Positions 31,643 through 39,725 of a stretch of 64,000 nt of DNA are shown in pieces (the stretch's first letter is position 1; every line of letters starts with the position of its first letter). The position numbers and the translations under genes are program-made. Under the pieces are notes generated by a model. That model was not told the origin of the DNA. It did not search any database and saw nothing but the letters and a program-made list of their open reading frames with translations. This stretch comes from JBNJGB01 sp051747385 (lineage in GTDB: Bacteria > Myxococcota_A > UBA9042 > PHBI01 > JACKFB01): contig JBNJGB010000024.1 in the NCBI GenBank assembly GCA_051747385.1, positions 1 to 64,000 of the forward strand, given 5' to 3'.

Positions 31643-32499
31643 CGTCCGCTCCTCCCGTGCCGGCCGGAGACGAGGACGGCGAGGCCGCCGGCGGCGACCG
31701 CGAAGCCGAGCAGGGCGAGCAGCGCCGTCCCGGGCCCGGCGACCGAGGCCGGGGCGACGCCGCCGTGCAGCGCGTGGCGCACCCCGTCGACCATCCAGGT
31801 CATGGGGTTCGCGGCCATCACGGCGTCCATCCAGCCCCCCTGGGGCGGGAACATGGCGCCGGAGACCATCCACAGCGGCAGGAGCAGCACGGCCATGATG
31901 GCGTGGTAGCCGTGGGTGGAGCCCACGACCCAGGCCAGGCTGAAGCCCAGGCCGACCAGCCCGACGCAGCCCGTGACGAGCGCCGCCAGCAGGGGCAGCC
32001 AGGCGACGTCGCTCAGGGCGTAGCCCGCCAGCGGAGCGGCCAGCAGGCAGAGCAGCGCCTGGACCAGGGCCACCGTGGTCACGCCGGCGGTCTTGCCGGC
32101 CACCAGGGCGGCGCGGGACGCCGGTCCCACCAGGATCTGCTGCAGGAAGCCGTGCTGGCGATCCTCGATGACGGCCATGGTCGCGAAGACCGTGGTGAAG
32201 AGCACCACCATCACCAGGATCCCGGGATAGGACCAAGTGAGGTAGTCGACGCCGTCCAGGCCGGGGATCCGGAAGACCCCCGACATCCCGGCGCCCAGCA
32301 GCGCCCAGAAGATGAGCGGCTGGAGCACGACGCCGATCCAGCGGGAGCGCTCGCGGAGGAGGCGCAGCATGTCGCGGCGCCACAGCGCGCTGATCACGCC
32401 CCACTCGACGGCGGCGGCCGAGGGACGCGCGCGCTCCTCGGCGGCGGCATCGGCCGCGTCGGGCCGGGGGAGGGTGTGCGCGGAGGAGGACGTGCTCAC
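31639..32499 (-). CDS. ABC-2 type transporter permease
   Basis: The 286-residue product has six membrane segments and the ABC-2 signature LPLWMVSGAMFPPQGGW and NPMTWMVDGVRHAL. It starts with GTG at 32499, overlapping the TGA of the ATPase gene (GTGA), and overlaps the SCO gene at its end. The pair resembles NosF/NosY-like or drug/daunorubicin-type exporters; the substrate is unknown. Its position between ctaB and SCO suggests a role in oxidase cofactor supply. Confidence 0.88.
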   Translation of the reverse strand: MSTSSSAHTLPRPDAADAAAEERARPSAAAVEWGVISALWRRDMLRLLRERSRWIGVVLQPLIFWALLGAGMSGVFRIPGLDGVDYLTWSYPGILVMVVLFTTVFATMAVIEDRQHGFLQQILVGPASRAALVAGKTAGVTTVALVQALLCLLAAPLAGYALSDVAWLPLLAALVTGCVGLVGLGFSLAWVVGSTHGYHAIMAVLLLPLWMVSGAMFPPQGGWMDAVMAANPMTWMVDGVRHALHGGVAPASVAGPGTALLALLGFAVAAGGLAVLVSGRHGRSGR

Positions 32500-33452
32500 G
32501 CCGCCACCTCCACGCTCTCGTCCGCGTCCAGGGTGTTCCCCGTCCTCTCCAGGAAGACGTCGCCCAGGCCGGGGCGGCGGACGCTCACCGCGTTCAGGCG
32601 GCCGGGGGGCAGGGCCTCGACGATGCGCACCACGACCTCGTGGCCCCGCTCGCAGGTGACGTGCACCTCGCGGCCGTCCACGTGCGGGGACAGGCCGAGG
32701 TGCTCCTCGACGGCGGCGGCCAGCGCCTCGGGATCGTCGCCCTCGAGGACGACGCGATCTCCGCGGAGGTTCGACTTCAGGTCCTCGGGCGTCCCCTCCG
32801 CGACGACCCGGCCGCGGTCCAGCACCACGAGGCGGTCGCAGCGCTCGGCCTCGGCCGGGCGGTGCGTCGTCACCAACACGCCGGTGCCCGCGCGGACGGC
32901 GAGGTCGGTCACCTGGCGCCAGGTGCGCTGGAACGCCGCCTCGTCGAGACCCGCCGTGGGCTCGTCCAGAAGCAGCAGGCGCGGGCCGTGCATCATGGCC
33001 CGGGCCAGGTCCAGGCGGCGGCGCATCCCGCCGGAGTAGACCTCGACGGCCTCGCCGGCGCGATCCTCGAGATCCGCGTGGGTCAGGGCGCGCGCGACGG
33101 CCTCGCGCAGGGCGTGGCCCGACAGGCCCCGCATCCGCCCCGAGAGCTGCAGGTTCTCACGCCCGGTCAGCTTCGCGTCGAGGCTCGGCGCCTGGAAGAC
33201 GTACCCGAGGGCCGCGCGGGCCGCCCTGTCGATCCGCTCGAGGGTGCGCTCGAGGAAGCGGATGCTCCCCTCCTGCCGCGGGATCAGCCCGCCCACGACG
33301 GACAGGAGCGTCGACTTGCCGCTCCCGTTCGGCCCGAGGAGGCCCACGACCTCGCCGGGGCCGACGTGGAGCGACACGCCGTCCAGGACGCGCCGATCGC
33401 CGAAGCGATGGGCGAGAGCCTCGACCGCGAGCAGGGTGGGGGTGGGGGTCAT
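32496..33452 (-). CDS. ABC transporter ATPase
   Basis: This 318-residue ABC ATPase has Walker A GPNGSGKST, signature YSGGMRRRLDLARAM, Walker B LLLLDEPTAGLD and a His-switch (TTHR). The last 90 or so residues form a DUF4162-like C-terminal domain usual in ATPases paired with ABC-2 permeases. It powers the permease encoded next. Start ATG 33452 overlaps the ctaB stop. Confidence 0.92.
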   Translation of the reverse strand: MTPTPTLLAVEALAHRFGDRRVLDGVSLHVGPGEVVGLLGPNGSGKSTLLSVVGGLIPRQEGSIRFLERTLERIDRAARAALGYVFQAPSLDAKLTGRENLQLSGRMRGLSGHALREAVARALTHADLEDRAGEAVEVYSGGMRRRLDLARAMMHGPRLLLLDEPTAGLDEAAFQRTWRQVTDLAVRAGTGVLVTTHRPAEAERCDRLVVLDRGRVVAEGTPEDLKSNLRGDRVVLEGDDPEALAAAVEEHLGLSPHVDGREVHVTCERGHEVVVRIVEALPPGRLNAVSVRRPGLGDVFLERTGNTLDADESVEVAA

Positions 33453-34360
33453 GCGAGGAGGAGCCGGTCCAGCACGAACGCGATGGTGAGGAGGGGGAGA
33501 TACGCGAGGGACGCGAGGAAGAAGTTGCGGGCCCAGCGGGGACCGGTCTGTGCGCGGAGGCCGGTGAGGCTCCAGGCGAGGAACCCGAGGCCCGAGCCCA
33601 GCGCCACCATCAGGTAGAGGGTGCCGGTCACGCCGAGGGGGGTGAGCAGGAGGCTCACGGGGAGGAGCGCGGTCGTCCAGGCGACCGCCTGGCGCCGGGC
33701 CACCTCGTCGCCGCGGACGATGGGCACGACGCGGATGCCGGCCCGGGCGTAGTCCTTCTTGCGGTACAGGGAGATGGCCAGGAAGTGCGGGAGCTGCCAG
33801 AGCAGAAGGATGCCGAAGAGCACCAGGGCGGGCTCGTCGATGCGGTTCGACGCGGCCGTCCAGCCCATGAGCGGCGGCATGGCGCCGGGCACGGCGCCGA
33901 TGATCAGCGCGAGGGGCGTCCGGTACTTGAGCGGGGTGTAGACGGCGACGTAGGAGACCAGGGCGAAGGCGCCGAGGGCCGCCGTCAGGAGGTTGGTGGT
34001 CGTGGCGAGCACCCCCAGGGAGACGACGCCGAGCGTCACGCCGAAGACGAGGGCATTCCGGGGATGCATCCGCCCGGCGGCCACCGGGCGCCGCTTCGTG
34101 CGGGCCATGCGCCGATCGGGCTCGCGCTCCCACCACATGTTCAGGGCGTTGGCGGAGCCCACGGCCATGGCCGTCCCGAGGAGGGCGCCGATGAGGCCGA
34201 CCCAGCCGGTCACCTCCGGAGCCAGCCAGAGGCCGGCCGCCGTCATCAGAAGGCACATCCGGGTGATGGACGGCTTGGTGAGGGCCGCGTAGTCGCCGAC
34301 GACCTGGCGGAGAGAGCGGGGCGCGGCGGGCGCCGACGCCGTGTGGGGGGCCTGGCTCAA
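33449..34360 (-). CDS. ctaB: Protoheme IX farnesyltransferase (heme O synthase)
   Basis: The product is 303 residues with about nine helices. The two Asp-rich prenyltransferase motifs are seen as ANALNMWWEREPDRRMART and YRKKDYARAGIRVVP. CtaB adds a farnesyl group to heme B to make heme O, the precursor of heme A of the caa3 oxidase encoded downstream. No ctaA (heme A synthase) is in the window. The most likely start is TTG at 34360, overlapping the upstream TGA (TTGA) like other junctions in this operon; the open frame further upstream is not coding. Confidence 0.9.
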   Translation of the reverse strand: MSQAPHTASAPAAPRSLRQVVGDYAALTKPSITRMCLLMTAAGLWLAPEVTGWVGLIGALLGTAMAVGSANALNMWWEREPDRRMARTKRRPVAAGRMHPRNALVFGVTLGVVSLGVLATTTNLLTAALGAFALVSYVAVYTPLKYRTPLALIIGAVPGAMPPLMGWTAASNRIDEPALVLFGILLLWQLPHFLAISLYRKKDYARAGIRVVPIVRGDEVARRQAVAWTTALLPVSLLLTPLGVTGTLYLMVALGSGLGFLAWSLTGLRAQTGPRWARNFFLASLAYLPLLTIAFVLDRLLLA

Positions 34361-34815
34361 AGGATGACCCCCTGCTGGCCGGTGGTGCAGTACTGGATGA
34401 GGGCCCGGTAGGCGTTCGTGCACGCCTTCTTGTTGGCGCGGGTCACGTCGTGCTCCTCGCACTTGTGATAGGTCCACTGCGCCCGCGCCGTCTCCGTGTC
34501 CCCGAGGCCGTCGCAGACCTCGCTGCGGTCCCGGGCGGCGAGGCAGTGCTCCATGGCCATGGGCACCGCGTGGTCGCAGAGGGTCTTCATCGCCTCGCAG
34601 CGACCGTTCCAGTCCAGCACCGCGGCCACGCATCCATCCGCGTCGAGTCGCACGCCCATCTCGTCGAACTCGGCCATGCTCTGCTGGATGTGCCGTTCGG
34701 AGGCGCGGTAGTTCCGGAAGGCGAGGACGCCCAACACGATCGCCAACACGAAAACGGTGCCGATCACCACGATCGCACCCCTGGCGGACCTCTCCTGTTG
34801 GTTGTCCTTCCCCAT
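34357..34815 (-). CDS. Hypothetical anchored protein with eight cysteines, first gene of the cluster
   Basis: The 152-residue product has one N-terminal membrane helix (about 13-32) and a helical, probably periplasmic domain with eight Cys (62, 73, 80, 91, 101, 119, 132, 143). No family is recognised. The even number and regular spacing suggest disulfide-bonded helical hairpins. It begins the minus-strand run and overlaps ctaB by 4 bases, so a part in oxidase assembly is plausible but unproven. Confidence 0.7.
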   Translation of the reverse strand: MGKDNQQERSARGAIVVIGTVFVLAIVLGVLAFRNYRASERHIQQSMAEFDEMGVRLDADGCVAAVLDWNGRCEAMKTLCDHAVPMAMEHCLAARDRSEVCDGLGDTETARAQWTYHKCEEHDVTRANKKACTNAYRALIQYCTTGQQGVIL

Positions 34816-34976
34816 AGCGGCGCCTCTCTACGTGGACGAAGTGGGGCGTGTCAACGACGGGATCCGGGTTCACTTCTGGTTAAGTCGTGATTCCAGAAAC
34901 CGCGTCGTTGAGCACGTTCAGCGCCCGTGGGGGCCAGGGCGTTGACGCGACCTCTCCGGGGGGTTACGGGCGAGGG

Positions 34977-35930
34977 ATGGTAGCACGCGAAGCCGATCCC
35001 GTGGTCGTCGAGCGGGCGCTTTCGGTCCTCCGTGACGGCGGATGCGTCGCCCTCCCCACGGAGACCGTGTACGGCCTGGCCGTGGACGCCCGATCGGAGG
35101 CCGCGATCCGCCACCTGTTCGCGATCAAGGGGCGCCCGGCCGACCGCCCCCTGCCGGTCCTTCTGCCGGACGCCGGGGCGATGGGGGGCTGGGCCGAGGA
35201 GGTCCCGGAGGCCGCGCGGAGGCTGGCCGACGCGTTCTGGCCCGGCCCGCTCACCCTCGTCCTGCGGCGCGCGCCGGGCTTGCCCGACGTGCTGACCGCC
35301 GGCGGCCCCACGATCGGGCTCCGCGTGCCCGATCACCCTGCGGCCCTGGCCGTGCTCCGCGCCTTCGGGGACGGCCTCGCGACCCCCTCGGCGAACCGCC
35401 ACGGGACGGTGAGCGCCACGAGCGCGGAGGGCGTGCGGCGGGACCTGGGCGAGGACGTGGACCTCGTGGTGGACGGCGGGCCGTGCGAGGTGGGCGTCGA
35501 GTCCACGGTGGTGGACGTCAGCGGACCGCGGCCCCGCGTCCTGCGCGCCGGAGCCGTCGGCCGGGAGGACCTGCAGCGGGCCCTGGGCTCGGACCTCCCG
35601 CTCGAGGGTGGCGAGGCCGGGGCCGTGACCGCGTTCCGGCCGGGGACTCGCACGGAGATCGTGCCCCGGGAGGCGATCGAGGCGCGGGCGCGCGGGTGCG
35701 TGGCTCGGGGCGAGGAGGTCGTGGTCCTCGTCACCCCGGGTCTCCTTGCGCTGCCCGAGGCGGTCCGGCGGGTGGGGCTCCCGGCCGACGAGGGCGAGCG
35801 GCGCCGGTCGTTCTACGTCCTCCTGCGGGAGGCCGACGCCGCCGGCGCGGACCGCGTCCTCGTGGAGGAGCCTCCCGATACCGCCTGGGGGCGGGCCATC
35901 CGGGAGCGATTGCGGGCGGCCTCGCCGTAG
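34977..35930 (+). CDS. tsaC: Threonylcarbamoyladenylate synthase, Sua5 type
   Basis: The product is 317 residues. The YrdC domain (about 10-200) has ALPTETVYGLAVDA, KGRPADRPLPVL and the TPSANRHGTVS segment that binds ATP/threonine. The extra 100 or so residues form the C-terminal Sua5 domain absent from the short E. coli TsaC. The enzyme makes threonylcarbamoyl-AMP for t6A37 of ANN-decoding tRNAs. Start ATG 34977 after gggcgaggg. It is transcribed divergently from the respiratory cluster; a tRNA-Lys, one of its target tRNAs, lies just downstream on the other strand. Confidence 0.92.
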   Translation: MVAREADPVVVERALSVLRDGGCVALPTETVYGLAVDARSEAAIRHLFAIKGRPADRPLPVLLPDAGAMGGWAEEVPEAARRLADAFWPGPLTLVLRRAPGLPDVLTAGGPTIGLRVPDHPAALAVLRAFGDGLATPSANRHGTVSATSAEGVRRDLGEDVDLVVDGGPCEVGVESTVVDVSGPRPRVLRAGAVGREDLQRALGSDLPLEGGEAGAVTAFRPGTRTEIVPREAIEARARGCVARGEEVVVLVTPGLLALPEAVRRVGLPADEGERRRSFYVLLREADAAGADRVLVEEPPDTAWGRAIRERLRAASP

Positions 35931-35934
35931 GCGG

Positions 35935-36056
35935 GGCGCTCTCGCAGGTCGGAGCATCGATCGCCGCCGGGGGCGGCGGCGGTCCGACTGCATCGTCCCC
36001 GTGTCCTCCGCGCCTTCGCGGCTTGGCGCCTTTGCGCGAGCCTTTGGGAGCCGGGG
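35935..36056 (+). repeat. Dispersed intergenic repeat, copy C
   Basis: The hairpin (gatcgccgcc / ggcggcggtc), a catcgtcc..cgt.tcctcc block and ccttcgcggcttggcgcctt followed by tgcgcgag match copy A at 8087-8165 position by position with a few changes. The 5' portion of the family is missing or diverged. It lies between Sua5 (+) and the tRNAs (-), a convergent junction. Confidence 0.7.
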
Positions 36057-36091
36057 AGAGGAGTCTGAACGACCCGCGTCCCCGAAAGGGA

Positions 36092-36126
36092 AAGGCCCCC
36101 GCCGCCTCGAGGGCGACGGGGGCCTT
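36092..36126 (-). terminator. Rho-independent terminator of the tRNA operon
   Basis: On the minus strand AAGGCCCCCG(T)CGCC and GGCG(G)CGGGGGCCTT form a very strong stem around a ctcga loop, followed by TTCCCTTTC. It begins within a few bases of the tRNA-Glu CCA end. Confidence 0.8.
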
Positions 36127-36128
36127 CC

Positions 36129-36204
36129 TGGCGTCCCCAGAGGGAATCGAACCCTCGTTACCGGCTTGAAAGGCCAGCGTCCTGGGCCACTAGACGATGG
36201 GGAC
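36129..36204 (-). tRNA. tRNA-Glu (TTC)
   Basis: A full cloverleaf can be drawn: acceptor GTCCCCA paired with TGGGGAC, anticodon loop CTTTCAA with anticodon TTC, T-loop GGTTCGATTCC, discriminator G. The 3' CCA is encoded in the DNA (36131-36129). Length is 76 nt including CCA. Confidence 0.95.
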
Positions 36205-36221
36205 CCGATCGGTCGTTGTCG

Positions 36222-36294
36222 TGAGCCGAGCGGGGGTCGAACCCGCGACCATTGGATTAAAAGTCCAGTGCTCTACCAGCTGAGCTATCGGCTC
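36222..36294 (-). tRNA. tRNA-Lys (TTT)
   Basis: Acceptor GAGCCGA pairs with TCGGCTC, D-arm GCTCAGCTGGTAGAGC, anticodon loop CTTTTAA with anticodon TTT, T-loop GGTTCGACCCC, discriminator A. The 3' CCA is not encoded (CGA follows), unlike the tRNA-Glu 17 bp downstream, with which it is probably co-transcribed. Confidence 0.95.
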
Positions 36295-36332
36295 CGAGCG
36301 GGCAGCCTTCTAGCGGAGCCGCCCGGGCACCG

Positions 36333-37490
36333 TCAAGCCGTGCCCGTCGGAGCCTCGCGGCGGGCGCGCATCATCGCGATGAAGGGATCGAAGAGGTAGT
36401 GCGCGTCGTGGGGCCCCGGGCTCGCCTCGGGGTGATACTGGACGCTGTAGCACAGACGGGCCTCCGAGGCGAAGCCCGCCACGGTGTCGTCGTTCAGGTT
36501 CAGGTGCGTCACCCGCGCGCCCTCGGGGAGCGAGCCCGCGCGTACGGCGAAGCCGTGGTTCTGGCTCGTGATCTCGACCTTGTGGCTGTCCTCGTGGCGC
36601 ACCGGGTGGTTCGCCCCGTGGTGGCCGAACTTCAGCTTGTAGGTGTCCGCGCCCATGGCCAGGGCCAGGATCTGGTGGCCGAGGCAGATGCCGAACAACG
36701 GCACCTTCCCCACGAGCCCGGCCACCTCCTCGCGGGCGCCCGCCACGGCGGCCGGATCCCCGGGGCCGTTGGACAGGAAGACCCCGTCCGGCTCCATGGC
36801 GAGGACCTCCTCTGCGGGCGTGTCCGCCGGGACGACCGTGACCTCGCAGCCCCGCTCGAGCAGGTGGCGGAGGATGTTGTTCTTCACGCCGAAGTCGTAG
36901 GCGACCACGCGGTACGGCCGCTCGGGCTGCGGGAAGGCCTTCGCGTCCGACGGGTCGAGGTGCTGCGGTCGCTCGATCCAGCAGTAGGGGCCCGGGGTGG
37001 TCACCTCGCGCACCAGGTCGCGCCCCACCAGCCCGGGGACGCCCGCCGCGATGGCCCGCGCCTCGTCGTCGCTCGGGGCGGGGCTGAGGATCACGCCCGG
37101 CTGGGCGCCGGCCTCGCGGATGTGGCGCACCAGCGCGCGGGTGTCCACCTCCGTGATGCCCACGACGTCGTGCTCGACCAGGTAGGAGTGGAGATCCTGC
37201 GTGCCCCGGTAGTTCGAGACCACCGGGCTCACGGCGCGGACGATCAGACCCGCGGCGAAGACGCGGCGAGACTCGGGATCGTGCGGGTTGACCCCGTAGT
37301 TGCCGATCTCCGGATAGGTCATCGTCACGATCTGCCCGGCGTAGGACGGATCCGTGAGGATCTCCTGGTAGCCGGTCATGGCGGTGTTGAAGACGACCTC
37401 GCCGGCCGCCTGCCCTCGCGCTCCGAGGGCGCGCCCCTCGAAGATGGTGCCGTCCGCCAGGGCGACGACCGCCCGCTCCCGCTCGCTCAT
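36333..37490 (-). CDS. carA: Carbamoyl-phosphate synthase small subunit
   Basis: The 385-residue glutamine amidotransferase subunit has an N-terminal CarA domain (FNTAMTGYQEILTDPSY) and a class I amidotransferase domain with nucleophile Cys269 in FGICLGHQ and a C-terminal H-P-E triad (YHPEASPGPHD). It supplies ammonia to CarB for carbamoyl phosphate in pyrimidine and arginine synthesis. It is the last gene of the lepB-pyr operon, overlapping the pyrC-like gene by 4 bases (ATGA); carB is not in the window. Confidence 0.95.
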   Translation of the reverse strand: MSERERAVVALADGTIFEGRALGARGQAAGEVVFNTAMTGYQEILTDPSYAGQIVTMTYPEIGNYGVNPHDPESRRVFAAGLIVRAVSPVVSNYRGTQDLHSYLVEHDVVGITEVDTRALVRHIREAGAQPGVILSPAPSDDEARAIAAGVPGLVGRDLVREVTTPGPYCWIERPQHLDPSDAKAFPQPERPYRVVAYDFGVKNNILRHLLERGCEVTVVPADTPAEEVLAMEPDGVFLSNGPGDPAAVAGAREEVAGLVGKVPLFGICLGHQILALAMGADTYKLKFGHHGANHPVRHEDSHKVEITSQNHGFAVRAGSLPEGARVTHLNLNDDTVAGFASEARLCYSVQYHPEASPGPHDAHYLFDPFIAMMRARREAPTGTA

Positions 37491-38788
37491 GTCACCTCCG
37501 CGTCGCTCGCACGCCAGATTTCACGGCCGCCTACCAGGGTCCGGACCGCGCGTCCACGGAGAACGCGACCGACGAACGGTGTGTTCCTTCCCCGGCTCCG
37601 CAGGGTGGAGGCGTCGGGGATCCAGGTGGTGCGCGGATCGATCACGGTCAGGTCCGCCCGCGCCCCGGCCGCCACCGAGGTCGCCTCGATGCCCAGGACC
37701 GCCCTCGGCCCGGCCGACAGAAGCTCCACGGCACGCAGCGGGGAGATCACGCCCTCGTCCACCAGCATCAGCACGAGGGAGGCCGTGGTCTCGATGGCGC
37801 TGACGCCCGTGGCGGCCGCGTCGAACTCCCGGGCCTTGTCCTCCGCGTGGTGGGGCTGATGATCGCTGACCACGGCGTCGATGAGCCCCTCCGCCAGGGC
37901 CTGCCGGAGCGCCTCCCGGTGGTGTGCGGCCCGGAGCGGGGGCCGGACGCGCGCGTCGGGATCGTAGTGTTCCAGGGCCTCCACCGTGAGGCTCAGGTGG
38001 TGGCCGGTCACGTCGCAGGTGACGGGCACGCCCCGCTCCCGGGCGGCGCGCAGGGCCGCCAGGCCGTCGGCGGTGCTCAGGCGCTGCAGGTGCAGGCGCT
38101 GGCCTGTCAGCTCCGCCAGGAGCGTGTCCCGGGAGACCCCGATGGCCTCCGCCGCGGCCGGGCTGCCCGGGAGCCCCAGGCGGGTGGAGGCCAGGCCCTC
38201 GTCGCAGAGCCCCTCCAGGGTCGGCTCGGTCGGCGAGATGAACACGGGGATGCCGAAGCCGCCGGCGTACTCCAGGAGGCGCCGCATGAGGCGCGCGCTC
38301 CGCAGCGGGTGCTCGCCCTGGCTCACCGCCACGCAGCCGGCCTCCTTCAGCTCGCCGATCGGGGCCAGGGTCTGGTCCCCCAGGCCGGCCGTCGCCGCGC
38401 CCACCGGCAGCAGGCGCGCGCCCTCGGCGGTCTCGGAGCGCTCGAGGATCTGGCGGACCACCGCCTCGCGATCCGTCACGGGCCGGGTGTCCGGGGTCGT
38501 GCACACCGCCGTGTATCCTCCGGCGGCCGCGGCCCTCAGGCCCGTGTGGACGTCCTCCTTGAACTCGAAGCCCGGCTCTCGGAGGGCGCAGCGCAGGTCC
38601 ACGAGGCCCGGGACGAGCCAGCAGCCCTCCAGGGACTCGACGCGATCGCAGGGCTGCGGGGAGACGTCGCCGTCGCCGGGCAGGGCCACGCCGGTGATCC
38701 GATCGCCCTCGACGATGACCGTGCCCGGGGCGTCCGTGCCCTCCACGGGGTCGAGGATGCGGGCGTCGTTCAGGACCAGGCGTGCCAT
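37487..38788 (-). CDS. Dihydroorotase-like protein lacking metal ligands (PyrC'-type)
   Basis: The 433-residue product has the overall length and order of class I dihydroorotases (ends of the barrel at GLVDL, VTGHHL, SDHQPHH, and the C-terminal NTPFVGRVLRGRAV). The first zinc pair H-x-H is replaced: DLRCALREPG has Arg66 and Ala68. HAED is PTEP, and the second His of LH..H is Arg (RLHLQRLST). It is therefore probably catalytically inactive. The same situation is known for Pseudomonas PyrC', which is needed structurally by the aspartate carbamoyltransferase encoded beside it; here too it directly follows pyrB. An active dihydroorotase should be encoded elsewhere. Confidence 0.88.
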   Translation of the reverse strand: MARLVLNDARILDPVEGTDAPGTVIVEGDRITGVALPGDGDVSPQPCDRVESLEGCWLVPGLVDLRCALREPGFEFKEDVHTGLRAAAAGGYTAVCTTPDTRPVTDREAVVRQILERSETAEGARLLPVGAATAGLGDQTLAPIGELKEAGCVAVSQGEHPLRSARLMRRLLEYAGGFGIPVFISPTEPTLEGLCDEGLASTRLGLPGSPAAAEAIGVSRDTLLAELTGQRLHLQRLSTADGLAALRAARERGVPVTCDVTGHHLSLTVEALEHYDPDARVRPPLRAAHHREALRQALAEGLIDAVVSDHQPHHAEDKAREFDAAATGVSAIETTASLVLMLVDEGVISPLRAVELLSAGPRAVLGIEATSVAAGARADLTVIDPRTTWIPDASTLRSRGRNTPFVGRVLRGRAVRTLVGGREIWRASDAEVT

Positions 38789-38789
38789 G

Positions 38790-39725
38790 TCAGCCCTCCT
38801 CCGCGAGGCCGCCGCCGGCCACCAGGTACAGGACCGCCATCCGCGCGGCCACCCCGTTGGCGACCTGCTCCAGGATGACGTTGTGCTCGCCGTCCGCCAC
38901 CTCCGGCGCGATCTCCACGCCGCGGTTCATGGGGCCGGGGTGCATGACGATGGCGCCCGGCTTCGCCAGGGCCAGCCGCTCCCGGGTGAGCCCGAAGTAG
39001 CGGAAGTACTCCCGGTCGTCCGGGAAGAGGTCGTGGCCCATGCGCTCCTTCTGGATGCGGAGCATCATCACCACGTCGGCGCCCTCCAGGGCCGGCTCGA
39101 TGCGCCGGTGGGCCGTCACGCCCAGGTCCTCGAGGTGCGGCGGCAGCATGGTCGCGGGACCGGCCACCCGCACCCGGGCGCCCATGGTGGTCAGGCCGAA
39201 GACGTTCGAGCGGGCCACGCGGCTGTGGTCGATGTCGCCGACGATGGCGACCTCCAGGCCGTCCAGCCGCCCGCAGTGCTGGCGCATGGTCATCATGTCC
39301 AGCAGGGCCTGGGTCGGGTGCTCGTGCCAGCCGTCCCCGGCGTTCACCACGGCCGCGTCGATGTGTCGCGTGAGCAGGCCCGGGACCCCGGCGGAGGCGT
39401 GCCGGACGACCAGGATGTCCGGGGCCATGGCCTGGAGGTTCCGGACCGTGTCGATGAGGGTCTCGCCCTTCGACAGGCTGGACGTCGAGGCGCTGAAGTT
39501 CAGCGTGTCCGCGGACAGCCGCTTCTCGGCGATCTCGAAGCTGCTCCGGGTGCGCGTGGACGACTCCACGAAGAAGTTCACGACGAGCACGCCGCGGAGC
39601 GCGGGCACCTTCTTCATGCGGCGCTCGTTGACGCGCTTGAAGTGCTCGGCCAGGTCCAGGATCGCCGTGAGCGTGTCCCGACCGAGGTCCTCCATCCCCA
39701 GGAGGTGTGGCAGCGTGATGGCCAT
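38790..39725 (-). CDS. pyrB: Aspartate carbamoyltransferase catalytic subunit
   Basis: The 311-residue product has the carbamoyl-phosphate site SSTRTRSSFE and the aspartate-site HPTQALLDM, plus HPGPMNRGVEI near the C-terminus. It makes N-carbamoyl-aspartate. Start ATG 39725 overlaps the pyrR stop codon (TGATG). With no pyrI nearby and a PyrC'-like partner, a class A holoenzyme of the Pseudomonas kind is likely. Confidence 0.95.
   Translation of the reverse strand: MAITLPHLLGMEDLGRDTLTAILDLAEHFKRVNERRMKKVPALRGVLVVNFFVESSTRTRSSFEIAEKRLSADTLNFSASTSSLSKGETLIDTVRNLQAMAPDILVVRHASAGVPGLLTRHIDAAVVNAGDGWHEHPTQALLDMMTMRQHCGRLDGLEVAIVGDIDHSRVARSNVFGLTTMGARVRVAGPATMLPPHLEDLGVTAHRRIEPALEGADVVMMLRIQKERMGHDLFPDDREYFRYFGLTRERLALAKPGAIVMHPGPMNRGVEIAPEVADGEHNVILEQVANGVAARMAVLYLVAGGGLAEEG

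Noticed and set aside
34826..34854. TTGACA-17-GTAGAG promoter for the gene at 34815
   Set aside because: The -35 is perfect, but the -10 is poor and would overlap the ribosome-binding site, leaving almost no leader.
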